In this document: positions 19,124 to 26,513 of the stretch, piece after piece
How the letters are laid out: each line of letters starts with the position of its first letter
Numbering within the stretch: position 1 is the first letter of the stretch
Source: Palleronia salina
GTDB lineage: Bacteria; Pseudomonadota; Alphaproteobacteria; Rhodobacterales; Rhodobacteraceae
Assembly (NCBI RefSeq): GCF_900141995.1
Contig: NZ_FQZA01000002.1
Span: 379,501 to 443,500, forward strand
DNA length: 64,000 nucleotides
Direction: 5' to 3'
Translations under genes and position numbers: made by a program
The notes under the pieces: model-generated
Seen by the model: only the letters and a program-made list of their open reading frames with translations
Databases searched by the model: none
What the model was told of the DNA's origin: nothing

Positions 19124-19318
19124 ATGACACGCCACATCATCGACAAGAGCGCGCCGAGCCCGTCGCGCCGCGCGATTCGCACGTTCCTGCGGATGGAGCG
19201 GGCCGAGGCCAGCGGCGGCATCAGCCGGCTGGTCGCCCGGCTGGACCGGCAGCCCGGCCGGCGCACCGGGGCGCGCCTGCCTGCGTTTCTGCGGATCGAC
19301 CGCGGCCGCGAGGCCTGA
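19124..19318 (+). CDS. Small basic protein, function unknown
   Basis: A 64-residue arginine-rich product with no cysteine, signal peptide or membrane segment. It is supported mainly by a strong GGGAGGAG ribosome binding site five bases before the ATG at 19124. Its composition (15 Arg, few Lys) resembles small nucleic-acid-associated proteins of Rhodobacteraceae, but no family is recognised. It is convergent with ilvE, with six bases between the stops. Confidence 0.5.
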   Translation: MTRHIIDKSAPSPSRRAIRTFLRMERAEASGGISRLVARLDRQPGRRTGARLPAFLRIDRGREA

Positions 19319-19324
19319 CCGGCC

Positions 19325-20194
19325 CTAGCTGCGGACCAGCTTTTCGTAGCTTTCGGCCACGTCGCGGGTCAGCGCGCCGACCTCGAACGTGTAGTCGCCG
19401 ATCTGGCCCACCGGCGTGACCTCGGCCGCGGTGCCGGTCAGCCAGCACTGCTCGAAGCCCTCGAGCTCTTCGGGCATGATGTGGCGTTCGTGCACCGTCA
19501 CGCCCTTGTCGCGCAGCATGGCAAGCACCGTCTGCCGGGTGATCCCGTTCAGGAAGCAGTCGGGCAGGGGGGTGTGCACCTCGCCGTCCTTGACGAAGAA
19601 GATGTTGGCGCCGGTCGCCTCGGCCACGTAGCCGCGATAGTCCAGCATCATGGCGTCCGAGCATCCCTTGGCCTCGGCCGCGTGCTTGGACATGGTGCAG
19701 ATCATATAGAGACCGGCCGCCTTCGCCTCGCAGGGGATGGTTTCGGGCGACGGGCGCTTCCACTTGGACAGGTCGAGCTTGGCGCCCTTCATCTTGGCGT
19801 CGCCGTAGTAGTTGCCCCATTCCCAGGCCGCGACGGCCATGCGCACCGGGTTACGCGCCGAGGCGACCCCCATGTCGGACCCCGCCCCGCGCCACGCCAC
19901 CGCGCGGACATAGGCGTTCTCCAGCCCGTTGGCCTTCAGCACCGCTTCTTTCGCGGCGTCGATCTCGGCCACGGTATAGGGGATCTCGAAGTCGACGAGG
20001 TTGGCGGATTTCTTCAGACGCTCCGAATGCTCGGTGCCCTTGAAGATCTTGCCGTTGTAGCAGCGCTCGCCCTCGAAGACCGAGCTTGCGTAGTGCAGCG
20101 CGTGGGTCAGGATGTGCACCTTCGCGTCACGCCATTCCACCATCTGGCCGTCCATCCAGATCTTGCCGTCACGATCGTCATAGCCGCCAGACAT
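19325..20194 (-). CDS. ilvE: Branched-chain amino acid aminotransferase
   Basis: A 289-residue fold-type IV PLP aminotransferase for the last step of Ile, Leu and Val synthesis and the first of their breakdown. Lys158 in PCEAKAAGLY is the expected Schiff-base residue, followed by the conserved Glu192 region YVAEATGANIFFVKDG and FLNGITRQTV. The N-terminal HYASSVFEGERCY block is canonical. Monocistronic, divergent from petP with 153 bp between, an AT-richer stretch holding both promoters. Confidence 0.93.
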   Translation of the reverse strand: MSGGYDDRDGKIWMDGQMVEWRDAKVHILTHALHYASSVFEGERCYNGKIFKGTEHSERLKKSANLVDFEIPYTVAEIDAAKEAVLKANGLENAYVRAVAWRGAGSDMGVASARNPVRMAVAAWEWGNYYGDAKMKGAKLDLSKWKRPSPETIPCEAKAAGLYMICTMSKHAAEAKGCSDAMMLDYRGYVAEATGANIFFVKDGEVHTPLPDCFLNGITRQTVLAMLRDKGVTVHERHIMPEELEGFEQCWLTGTAAEVTPVGQIGDYTFEVGALTRDVAESYEKLVRS

Positions 20195-20291
20195 GGCCGT
20201 ATTCCTTACCTAATTTTCCGTTTGTTACCCGAATGCGTCCGCTTCGGACATTTTATTGCGATAATTGCGAGAATCCGCTAACAGTCGGTGC

Positions 20292-20320
20292 TTGGAATGT
20301 CAATAAGGCTGACGTAAACT
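20292..20320 (+). promoter_or_regulatory. Candidate sigma-70 promoter of petPR
   Basis: TTGGAA at 20292-20297 and TAAACT at 20315-20320 are separated by exactly 17 bases and lie 27 bases before the petP ATG. The region is locally AT-rich. Matches to consensus are four of six in both boxes, so this is tentative. Confidence 0.35.
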
Positions 20321-20347
20321 CGGGGCAATTCGGCGATGAGGGGCGCG

Positions 20348-20851
20348 ATGAACAAGCCACATTCTCCGGGCGGCGAGGGATTGCTGTTCCTGACCGACGC
20401 CCAGCTGCGCAAGGGGATCGAGGCGATGTTCTTCGCCTATCGCGGCTTCACCGCCGATCCCGACCGGATCCTGGCGCAATACGGCTATGGCCGGGCGCAT
20501 CACCGGGCGGTGCATTTCATCAACCGGACGCCGGGCACGAACGTGAACAACCTGCTGCAGATCCTGGGCGTGACGAAGCAGTCGCTGAACCGCGTGCTGC
20601 GGACGCTGATCGCCGACGGGCTGGTCGACAGCCGCGTGGGCGCGCGCGACAAGCGCGAGCGGCACCTGTTCCTGACCGACAAGGGCGCCGCGCTGGAGGC
20701 CGAGCTGAGCGAGGCGCAGCGCGTGCGCATGCGCGCCGCCTACCGCGATGCCGGTCCGCAGGCCGTGGCAGGCTTTCGCGCCGTGCTCGAGGCGATGATG
20801 GACCCCGAACAGCGCCGCCAGTTCAACGAAGACCTCGAGGCCGGGTCATGA
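20348..20851 (+). CDS. petP: MarR-family regulator PetP
   Basis: A 167-residue winged-helix regulator. The HTH core is NVNNLLQILGVTKQSLNRVLRTLIADGLVD (wing at SRVGARDKRERHLFLTDKG). It is translationally coupled to a PhoB-type response regulator by an ATGA overlap, the arrangement described for petP-petR in Rhodobacter capsulatus, where the pair affects cytochrome bc1 expression and growth. The start at 20348 follows GAGGGG; the ATG at 20336 lies ahead of that site. The bc1 genes are not in this window. Confidence 0.85.
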   Translation: MNKPHSPGGEGLLFLTDAQLRKGIEAMFFAYRGFTADPDRILAQYGYGRAHHRAVHFINRTPGTNVNNLLQILGVTKQSLNRVLRTLIADGLVDSRVGARDKRERHLFLTDKGAALEAELSEAQRVRMRAAYRDAGPQAVAGFRAVLEAMMDPEQRRQFNEDLEAGS

Positions 20852-21558
20852 GCGGGCCCGACGCGCACCTGATGATCGTCGACGACGACGAGCGGATCCG
20901 GTCGCTTCTGTGCAAGTTCCTGGCGCGCAGCGGGTTCTTCGTGACCGGCGCGCGGGACGCGGCCCACGCGCGGCGCCTGCTGGAGGGGCTGGATTTCGAC
21001 CTGATCGTGCTGGACGTGATGATGCCGGGCGAGGACGGCGTGTCGCTGACCCGCCACCTGCGCGAGACGCGCGCGATCCCGGTCCTGCTGCTGACGGCGA
21101 AGGGCGAGACCGCCGACCGCATCGCGGGCCTCGAGGCGGGGGCGGACGACTACCTGGCCAAGCCGTTCGAGCCGAAGGAGCTGCTGCTGCGCATCAACGC
21201 CATCCTGCGCCGCGTGCCCCAGGAGGTCGAGACCGACGCCGCGCCCAAGGTGCTGAACCTGGGGGACGTGCGCTACGACATCGCGCGGGGCGAGATGTGG
21301 CGCGGCCCCGACATGGTGCGCCTGACTGCCACGGAGGCGCAGCTGATGCGCATCTTCGCGGGACAGGTGGGCGAGCCGGTGTCGCGCGCCAAGCTGATCG
21401 AGGACCTGGGCCGCACCGGGCCGGACGGCGAGATCGCGCAGGACCGCGCGGTGGACGTCCAGATCACCCGCCTGCGCCGCAAGATCGAGGCCGACTCGAA
21501 ACAGCCCCGCTATTTGCAGACGGTCCGCGGCGCGGGCTATGTCCTGATGACCGACTGA
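20848..21558 (+). CDS. petR: OmpR/PhoB-family response regulator PetR
   Basis: A 236-residue response regulator. The receiver domain has Asp12-Asp13, phosphoacceptor Asp56 (LIVLDVMMPGEDG), Thr83 and Lys105 (LAKPFEP). The C-terminal winged helix carries LTATEAQLMRIFA and RAVDVQITRLRRKIE, ending in VRGAGYVLMTD. No histidine kinase is adjacent; its MarR partner petP overlaps its start by four bases. Assignment to PetR rests on the pairing plus overall form, not on a search. Confidence 0.87.
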   Translation: MSGPDAHLMIVDDDERIRSLLCKFLARSGFFVTGARDAAHARRLLEGLDFDLIVLDVMMPGEDGVSLTRHLRETRAIPVLLLTAKGETADRIAGLEAGADDYLAKPFEPKELLLRINAILRRVPQEVETDAAPKVLNLGDVRYDIARGEMWRGPDMVRLTATEAQLMRIFAGQVGEPVSRAKLIEDLGRTGPDGEIAQDRAVDVQITRLRRKIEADSKQPRYLQTVRGAGYVLMTD

Positions 21559-21563
21559 CGTCG

Positions 21564-21592
21564 GACAAAGGTATTTTTGGAAAGATGAAGGC
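21564..21592 (+). repeat. Interspersed GTATTT-GGAAAGATGAAG element, copy B
   Basis: CAAAGGTATTTTTGGAAAGATGAAG follows the petR stop by a few bases. It matches the second half of the elements at 6284, 29521 and 33517 but has no upstream hairpin here. Its ATG at 21585 is in frame with the HDAC-family gene. Confidence 0.6.
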
Positions 21593-21599
21593 GGCAGCG

Positions 21600-22526
21600 A
21601 TGCTCTACTACGCCACCGACGCGGGGTATGCCCATGTCACGCCCGATGGCCACCCCGAGCAGGTGGCCCGGCTGACGGCCATCGCCGACGCTCTGGAGGG
21701 CGTGGAGGGGCTGGACCGGCGCGAGGCGCCCGTGGCCGACGACGCTGCCCTGCTGCTGTGTCATACGCAGGCCCATATCGACCGCATCCGCCGCGCCGCG
21801 CCCGAGCGGGGCCGCCGCCGCCAGCTGGACGGGGACACGTATATGAGCCACGGCTCGCTCCAGGCCGCGCTTGGCGGCGTGGGCGGCTGCGTGGCGGCGG
21901 TGGACGCGGTCCTGGATGGTGAGGCGCGCGCCGCCTTCGTCGGCTGCCGCCCGCCCGGCCACCACGCCGAGCGTCAGACCCCCATGGGGTTCTGCCTGTT
22001 CGGCAACGTGGCCATCGCCGCGCGCCACGCGCTGGAGCGCCACGGCCTGAGCCGGGTCGCCGTGGTGGATTTCGACGTGCACCACGGCAACGGCACGCAG
22101 GACCTGCTGTGGGACGAGGGCCGCGCGCTGTTCGTCAGTTCGCACCAGATGCCGCTGTTTCCCGGGACGGGCGCCCCGGACGAGCGGGGCGCGCACGGGC
22201 AGGTGGTGAACCTGCCGCTGGCGCCCGACACCGACGGCCAGCACATGCGCGACGTCTACGAAAGCCACGTCTTCCCGAAACTGCTGGAATGGCAGCCCGA
22301 GCTGCTGCTGATCTCGGTCGGGTTCGACGCGCATTTCGATGACCCGCTGGCGCAGCTGCAGTGGGAGACCGAGGATTTCGCCTGGCTGACCGAACGGCTG
22401 TGCGACGTGGCGGACCGGACCTGCGACGGGCGCGTCGTCTCGACTTTGGAGGGCGGATATGATCTGGACGCCTTGGGCGCGTCCGTCGCCGCCCATGTCA
22501 CGACCCTGAGGGACCGCAGCCGATGA
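21600..22526 (+). CDS. Histone deacetylase-family (acetoin utilisation/acetylpolyamine) hydrolase
   Basis: A 308-residue zinc amidohydrolase of the HDAC/AcuC superfamily that removes acetyl groups from small amines or proteins. Active-site motifs are intact: RPPGHHAERQTPMGFCLFGN with the paired His, VVDFDVHHGNGTQD with zinc ligands, and GGYDLDAL with the catalytic Tyr. The ATG at 21600 is preferred because GAAGG lies seven bases before it and the frame-sharing ATG at 21585 is part of the interspersed element. It overlaps xseB by ATGA, heading the conserved HDAC-xseB-ispA-dxs run. Confidence 0.88.
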   Translation: MLYYATDAGYAHVTPDGHPEQVARLTAIADALEGVEGLDRREAPVADDAALLLCHTQAHIDRIRRAAPERGRRRQLDGDTYMSHGSLQAALGGVGGCVAAVDAVLDGEARAAFVGCRPPGHHAERQTPMGFCLFGNVAIAARHALERHGLSRVAVVDFDVHHGNGTQDLLWDEGRALFVSSHQMPLFPGTGAPDERGAHGQVVNLPLAPDTDGQHMRDVYESHVFPKLLEWQPELLLISVGFDAHFDDPLAQLQWETEDFAWLTERLCDVADRTCDGRVVSTLEGGYDLDALGASVAAHVTTLRDRSR

Positions 22527-22765
22527 CCGAGACCCCCGTCGAAAGCCTCAGCTTCGAGGATGCCATGGCCGAGCTGGAACGCGTGGTGGCCAAGCTCGAT
22601 TCAGGCGACGTGCCGCTGGAGGAGTCCATCGCGCTCTACAAGCGCGGCGCGGCTCTGAAGGAGCATTGCGCCCAGAAGCTGAAGGATGCCGAGGAGAAGG
22701 TCGCGATGATCACCCTCGACGGGCAGGGCCAGCCCAAGGGCACCGAGCCTCTCGACCCGCAGTGA
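22523..22765 (+). CDS. xseB: Exodeoxyribonuclease VII small subunit
   Basis: An 80-residue helical protein that forms ExoVII with XseA to degrade single-stranded DNA. The family signature is clear: SFEDAMAELERVVAKLDSG, then DVPLEESIALYKRGAALKEHCAQKL. It overlaps the HDAC stop (ATGA) and the ispA GTG start (GTGA), so all three are translationally coupled. xseA is not in the window. Confidence 0.93.
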   Translation: MTETPVESLSFEDAMAELERVVAKLDSGDVPLEESIALYKRGAALKEHCAQKLKDAEEKVAMITLDGQGQPKGTEPLDPQ

Positions 22766-23628
22766 GATTTGCCGCGCGACTGACCGGCTGCGCCGCGCGC
22801 ATCGGGGCGCGGCTGGACACGGCCGTGACCGGCGGCGACCCGGTGCACCACGCCATGCGCCACGCTGTTTCGGGCGGCAAGCGGTTGCGCGGGTTCCTGG
22901 TGATGGAAGGCGCGCGGCTGAACGGCCTGGACGATGCCGACGCGGTGACCGCCGCCGCCGCGATCGAGGCGCTGCACGCCTACAGCCTGGTGCATGACGA
23001 CCTGCCCGCCATGGACGACGACGACCTGCGGCGCGGCCTGCCCACGGTGCACGTGAAATGGGACGATGCCACCGCGATCCTGGCGGGGGACGCGTTGCAG
23101 ACCCTGGCGTTCGAGCTGCTGTCCCGCGCCGACTGCCACCCCGACCCGGCGGTGCGCGTGGCGCTGGTGGCGGGGCTGGCGCGCGCCGCGGGCGCGCAGG
23201 GCATGGTGCTGGGACAGGCGCGCGACATCGCCGCCGAGGCCGCGCGGACGCCGCTGGACCTGGCGGCGATCACCGACCTGCAGGCGGGCAAGACCGGCGC
23301 GCTGATCGAGTGGTCGGGCGGCGCGGGCGCGACGCTGGCGGGCGCCGACCCCGCGCCGCTGACCGCCTATGCGCGCGCGCTGGGGCTGGCCTTCCAGATC
23401 GCCGACGACCTGCTGGACGTGGAGGGCGACGCGGCTGCCACCGGCAAGGCGGTCGGCAAGGACGCGGCGGCGGGCAAGGCCACCTTCGTGTCGCTTCTGG
23501 GCGTGGACGGCGCGCGGGCGCGGGCGGGCGCGCTGGTGGCGCAGGCCTGCGACGCGCTGGCCCCCTACGGGCCCAGGGCCGAGATCCTGCGCGACTGCGC
23601 CCGCTTCGTCATTGACCGCAAGGCGTGA
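22762..23628 (+). CDS. ispA: Farnesyl diphosphate synthase (geranyltranstransferase)
   Basis: A 288-residue prenyl chain-elongating enzyme making FPP from IPP and DMAPP/GPP. First Asp-rich motif HDDLPAMDDDDLRRG is at about residues 78-92 and the second, QIADDLLDVEG, near 211-221; GGKRLRG near 39 binds IPP. Start is GTG at 22762, the only one giving standard family length and overlapping the xseB stop. Residues before the first Asp-rich motif are small, as in short-chain synthases. It feeds quinone, carotenoid or hopanoid synthesis together with dxs downstream. Confidence 0.92.
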   Translation: MRFAARLTGCAARIGARLDTAVTGGDPVHHAMRHAVSGGKRLRGFLVMEGARLNGLDDADAVTAAAAIEALHAYSLVHDDLPAMDDDDLRRGLPTVHVKWDDATAILAGDALQTLAFELLSRADCHPDPAVRVALVAGLARAAGAQGMVLGQARDIAAEAARTPLDLAAITDLQAGKTGALIEWSGGAGATLAGADPAPLTAYARALGLAFQIADDLLDVEGDAAATGKAVGKDAAAGKATFVSLLGVDGARARAGALVAQACDALAPYGPRAEILRDCARFVIDRKA

Positions 23629-23700
23629 GGGCTATCTGCGCCGAAGGTCGGGCCGATCCGGATGACGACTCCTTTGCCTGTGGCGCCAAAGCGCGCTACG

Positions 23701-23728
23701 TTGACAATACTGTAAACCGAGGTTGACA
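23701..23728 (+). promoter_or_regulatory. Inverted repeat in the dxs leader, possible operator
   Basis: TTGACA-N4-TGTAAA (23701-23716) is an imperfect inverted repeat, and TTGACA recurs at 23723-23728 overlapping the dxs ATG. The spacing from TGT (23711) to ACA (23728) also equals TGT-N12-ACA. No known regulator can be assigned from this alone. Confidence 0.3.
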
Positions 23729-25653
23729 TGACCGACCGCCCGAAAACCCCGCATCTCGACCGGATCTCCAGCCCCGCCGACCTGCGGCGGATGGATGATA
23801 CCAGCCTGTCGCACGTGGCCGATGAGCTCAGGGCAGAGACGATTTCGGCCGTGAGCGAAACCGGCGGCCACCTGGGCGCCGGGCTGGGCGTGGTGGAGCT
23901 GACCGTGGCGCTGCACGCGGTGTTCGACACCCCGCGCGACCGGCTGATCTGGGACGTGAGCCACCAGTGCTATCCCCACAAGATCCTGACCGGGCGGCGT
24001 GACCGCATCCGCACCCTGCGCAAGAAGGACGGGCTGAGCGGTTTCACCAAGCGCAGCGAGTCGCCCTACGACCCGTTCGGCGCGGCCCACAGCTCGACCT
24101 CGATCAGCGCGGCGCTGGGCTTTACCGTGGCGCGGGACCTGGGCGGCGCGCCGGACCCGGCGCTGGGCGACGCGATCGCGGTGATCGGCGACGGCGCCAT
24201 GTCCGCCGGCATGGCCTACGAGGCGATGAACAACGCGGGCCACCTGGGCAAGCGGATGTTTGTCGTCCTCAACGACAACGAGATGTCCATCGCCCCACCC
24301 GTGGGCGCGATGTCGTCCTACCTGTCGCGCCTTTACGCGGGCGCACCGTTCCAGGAGCTGAAGGCCGCCGCCAAGGGCGCGGTGTCGATGCTGCCCACGC
24401 CGTTCCAGCAGGGGGCGCGGCGGGCGCGCGACCTGCTGAAGCACTCGGTCATCGGCGGCACGCTGTTCGAGGAACTGGGCTTCAGCTATCTCGGGCCCAT
24501 CGACGGGCACGACATGGAGCAGCTTCTACCGGTGCTGCGCACCGTGCGCGCGCGGGCGACCGGGCCCGTCCTGATCCACGTCATCACCAAGAAGGGCAAG
24601 GGCTATTCCCCCGCCGAGAACGCGGCGGACCGCGGCCACGCGACCGCCAAGTTCGACGTGCTGAGCGGCAAGCAGTCGAAGGCCAAGTCGAACGCGCCGT
24701 CCTACACCTCGGTCTTCGCCAAGTCGCTGGTCGAGGAGGCCGCGCGCGACGACCGGGTCTGCGCGGTGACCGCCGCCATGCCCGACGGCACCGGGCTGAA
24801 CCTGTTCGCCGAACGCTACCCGTCGCGCTGTTTCGACGTGGGGATCGCCGAACAGCACGGCGTGACATTCAGCGCGGGGCTGGCCGCCGGCGGGATGAAG
24901 CCGTTCTGCGCGATCTACTCGACCTTCCTGCAGCGCGGCTATGACCAGGTGGTGCACGACGTGGCGCTGCAACGGCTGCCCGTGCGCTTTGCCATCGACC
25001 GGGCCGGGCTGGTGGGCGCCGACGGCGCGACCCACGCGGGCGCGTTCGACACCGCCTACCTGTCGAACCTGCCGGGCTTCGTCGTCATGGCCGCGGCAGA
25101 CGAGGCCGAGCTGAAGCACATGGTCGCCACCGCCGCGGCGCATGACAGCGGGCCGATCGCGTTCCGTTTCCCCCGGGGCGAGGGCACGGGCGTCGAGATG
25201 CCCGAGCGGGGCGAGGTGCTGGAGATCGGCAAGGGCCGCATGATTCGCGAAGGCAAGGGCGTCGCGCTGCTGAACTTCGGCGCGCGGCTGAAAGAGATCG
25301 AGGAGGCGGTCGAGGCGCTGGACGCGCGCGGCATCAATCCCACCGTCGCGGACGCGCGGTTCGCCAAGCCGCTGGACCGCGAGCTGATCCTGGACCTGGC
25401 ACGCGACCACGACGCGCTGATCACCATCGAGGAGGGCAGCATCGGCGGCTTCGGCAGCCACGTGGCCCAGCTTCTGGCCGAGGAAGGCGTCTTCGACACC
25501 GGGCTGAAGTTCCGGTCGATGGTGCTGCCCGACATCTTCATCGACCAGGCCAGCCCGCGCGACATGTACGCGGTCGCCGGCCTGAACGCCGAGGATATCG
25601 AGGCCAAGGTGCTTTCGGTCCTCGGGGTCGAGCAGATCGGGAAGCGCGCCTGA
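23728..25653 (+). CDS. dxs: 1-deoxy-D-xylulose-5-phosphate synthase
   Basis: A 641-residue TPP enzyme that condenses pyruvate and glyceraldehyde-3-phosphate in the first committed MEP-pathway step. The TPP-binding motif [18 protein letters not shown] is near residue 153, the catalytic Glu is in [10 protein letters not shown] near 371, and the C-terminal transketolase-like domain ends the protein. GAGG sits five bases before the ATG at 23728. Its place after ispA, 99 bp downstream, groups entry and chain-elongation steps of isoprenoid synthesis. Confidence 0.96.
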   Translation: MTDRPKTPHLDRISSPADLRRMDDTSLSHVADELRAETISAVSETGGHLGAGLGVVELTVALHAVFDTPRDRLIWDVSHQCYPHKILTGRRDRIRTLRKKDGLSGFTKRSESPYDPFGAAHSSTSISAALGFTVARDLGGAPDPALGDAIAVIGDGAMSAGMAYEAMNNAGHLGKRMFVVLNDNEMSIAPPVGAMSSYLSRLYAGAPFQELKAAAKGAVSMLPTPFQQGARRARDLLKHSVIGGTLFEELGFSYLGPIDGHDMEQLLPVLRTVRARATGPVLIHVITKKGKGYSPAENAADRGHATAKFDVLSGKQSKAKSNAPSYTSVFAKSLVEEAARDDRVCAVTAAMPDGTGLNLFAERYPSRCFDVGIAEQHGVTFSAGLAAGGMKPFCAIYSTFLQRGYDQVVHDVALQRLPVRFAIDRAGLVGADGATHAGAFDTAYLSNLPGFVVMAAADEAELKHMVATAAAHDSGPIAFRFPRGEGTGVEMPERGEVLEIGKGRMIREGKGVALLNFGARLKEIEEAVEALDARGINPTVADARFAKPLDRELILDLARDHDALITIEEGSIGGFGSHVAQLLAEEGVFDTGLKFRSMVLPDIFIDQASPRDMYAVAGLNAEDIEAKVLSVLGVEQIGKRA

Positions 25654-25684
25654 GCAACATTCTTTGACGCAGCACATCTTCCAG

Positions 25685-25729
25685 TTGACTGCGCGGCGAA
25701 ACGGCGGACAATCCTTAACAAATGGTTAA
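25685..25729 (+). promoter_or_regulatory. Candidate promoter with a CtrA-like box before the peroxiredoxin gene
   Basis: TTGACT (25685) and GACAAT (25707) are spaced 16 bases apart and resemble a sigma-70 promoter. Just downstream, TTAA-N7-TTAA (25715-25729) matches the half-site spacing of the alphaproteobacterial cell-cycle regulator CtrA. Placed there, bound CtrA would overlap the transcription start and act as a repressor. Confidence 0.35.
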
Positions 25730-25780
25730 TCCGGCAACGCGGGCAAAGACCCGTGACCCGGTTCATGGCGAGCGGGTCAC

Positions 25781-26347
25781 ATGTTCTTTCGCAAATCGAG
25801 CAGTTTCTTCGACGGCACCGGCGGTGGCGCCACCGAGGCGCGCGTGCCGGCGGCCTATGCCCGTCAGGTCCCCTGGGTGCCGGGAATCGGGGATATTTTC
25901 GCCGATTTCTCGGCCGACAGCACGTTTGGCCGGTTCGAATTCCACGACTGGGCGAAGGATCAGTGGACCGTCCTTTTCGGCCACCCGCAGGCCAATTCGG
26001 CTGTCTGCGCGACCGAAATCGCCGAGTTCGCCGCCGCCCAGGATGACTTTGACCGACGCAACGTCAGGTTGCTTGGCGTCACCCAGAGCGACATCCAGAC
26101 CGAGTCGGCCTGGATCGCCGATATCGAGGGCACCTTCGACGTCTCGGTGGTCTTTCCCGTGGTCGCCGACGAGGGCGGCAAGCTGGCGCGGCTGATGGGG
26201 ATGTTCCACCCCAACTCGGTGCGCCCCTTGCCGGTGCGCAAGACCTTCATCCTGGACGAGACCATGCGCATCCGGGCGATTTTCGAGTATCCCAACGCCA
26301 TCGGCCGCAGCACGCACGAGATCCTGCGCGTCATCGACGGGATGTAG
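25781..26347 (+). CDS. 1-Cys peroxiredoxin, catalytic part ended by a premature amber codon
   Basis: A 188-residue thioredoxin-fold peroxidase of the Prx6/1-Cys type that would reduce peroxides with an external thiol. Peroxidatic Cys76 is in PQANSAVCATEI; the usual Thr before it is Ser73, a tolerated change. The conserved Arg lies in VRKTFIL. A 30-residue N-terminal extension precedes the domain. The frame stops at TAG 26345-26347 (after VIDGM), exactly where family members have Gln, and the missing C-terminal arm continues in the same frame to 26512. The catalytic domain remains but the dimerisation arm is lost unless the stop is read through. Confidence 0.85.
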   Translation: MFFRKSSSFFDGTGGGATEARVPAAYARQVPWVPGIGDIFADFSADSTFGRFEFHDWAKDQWTVLFGHPQANSAVCATEIAEFAAAQDDFDRRNVRLLGVTQSDIQTESAWIADIEGTFDVSVVFPVVADEGGKLARLMGMFHPNSVRPLPVRKTFILDETMRIRAIFEYPNAIGRSTHEILRVIDGM

Positions 26348-26512
26348 ATCGTGGATCGCGACGGGCTGTACGCGCCGGCCAACTGGGAGCCGGGCAGCAC
26401 CATGGTCGTCCCGCCCACCATGAGCGACGAAGAGGCCGAGACGGGCTTCGCCGGTCGTTGGCTGCGCGTGAACGCCTACCTGCGGACGGCCGTGCCGGGG
26501 CGCCGCCGCTAG
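26348..26512 (+). pseudogene. In-frame C-terminal remnant of the 1-Cys peroxiredoxin
   Basis: The codons after the amber stop read in the same frame for 54 residues to a second TAG at 26510. They include YAPANWEPG, the MVVPPTMSDEEA block and LRVNAYLR, which are the normal C-terminal arm of Prx6-type enzymes (PxxW, VPPxxSDEEA, PYLR). Codon use matches the catalytic part, so decay is recent or the codon is misread or a sequencing error. There is no credible ribosome binding site for separate translation. Confidence 0.8.
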
Positions 26513-26513
26513 G

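Noticed and set aside
23711-23728. PpsR/CrtJ site (TGT-N12-ACA) as evidence for phototrophy
   Set aside because: One short degenerate match overlapping a start codon; no photosynthesis gene is in the window.
23701-23729. TTGACA and TGACAT spaced 17 bases as the dxs promoter
   Set aside because: The -10 box would overlap the dxs start codon, putting transcription start inside the gene.
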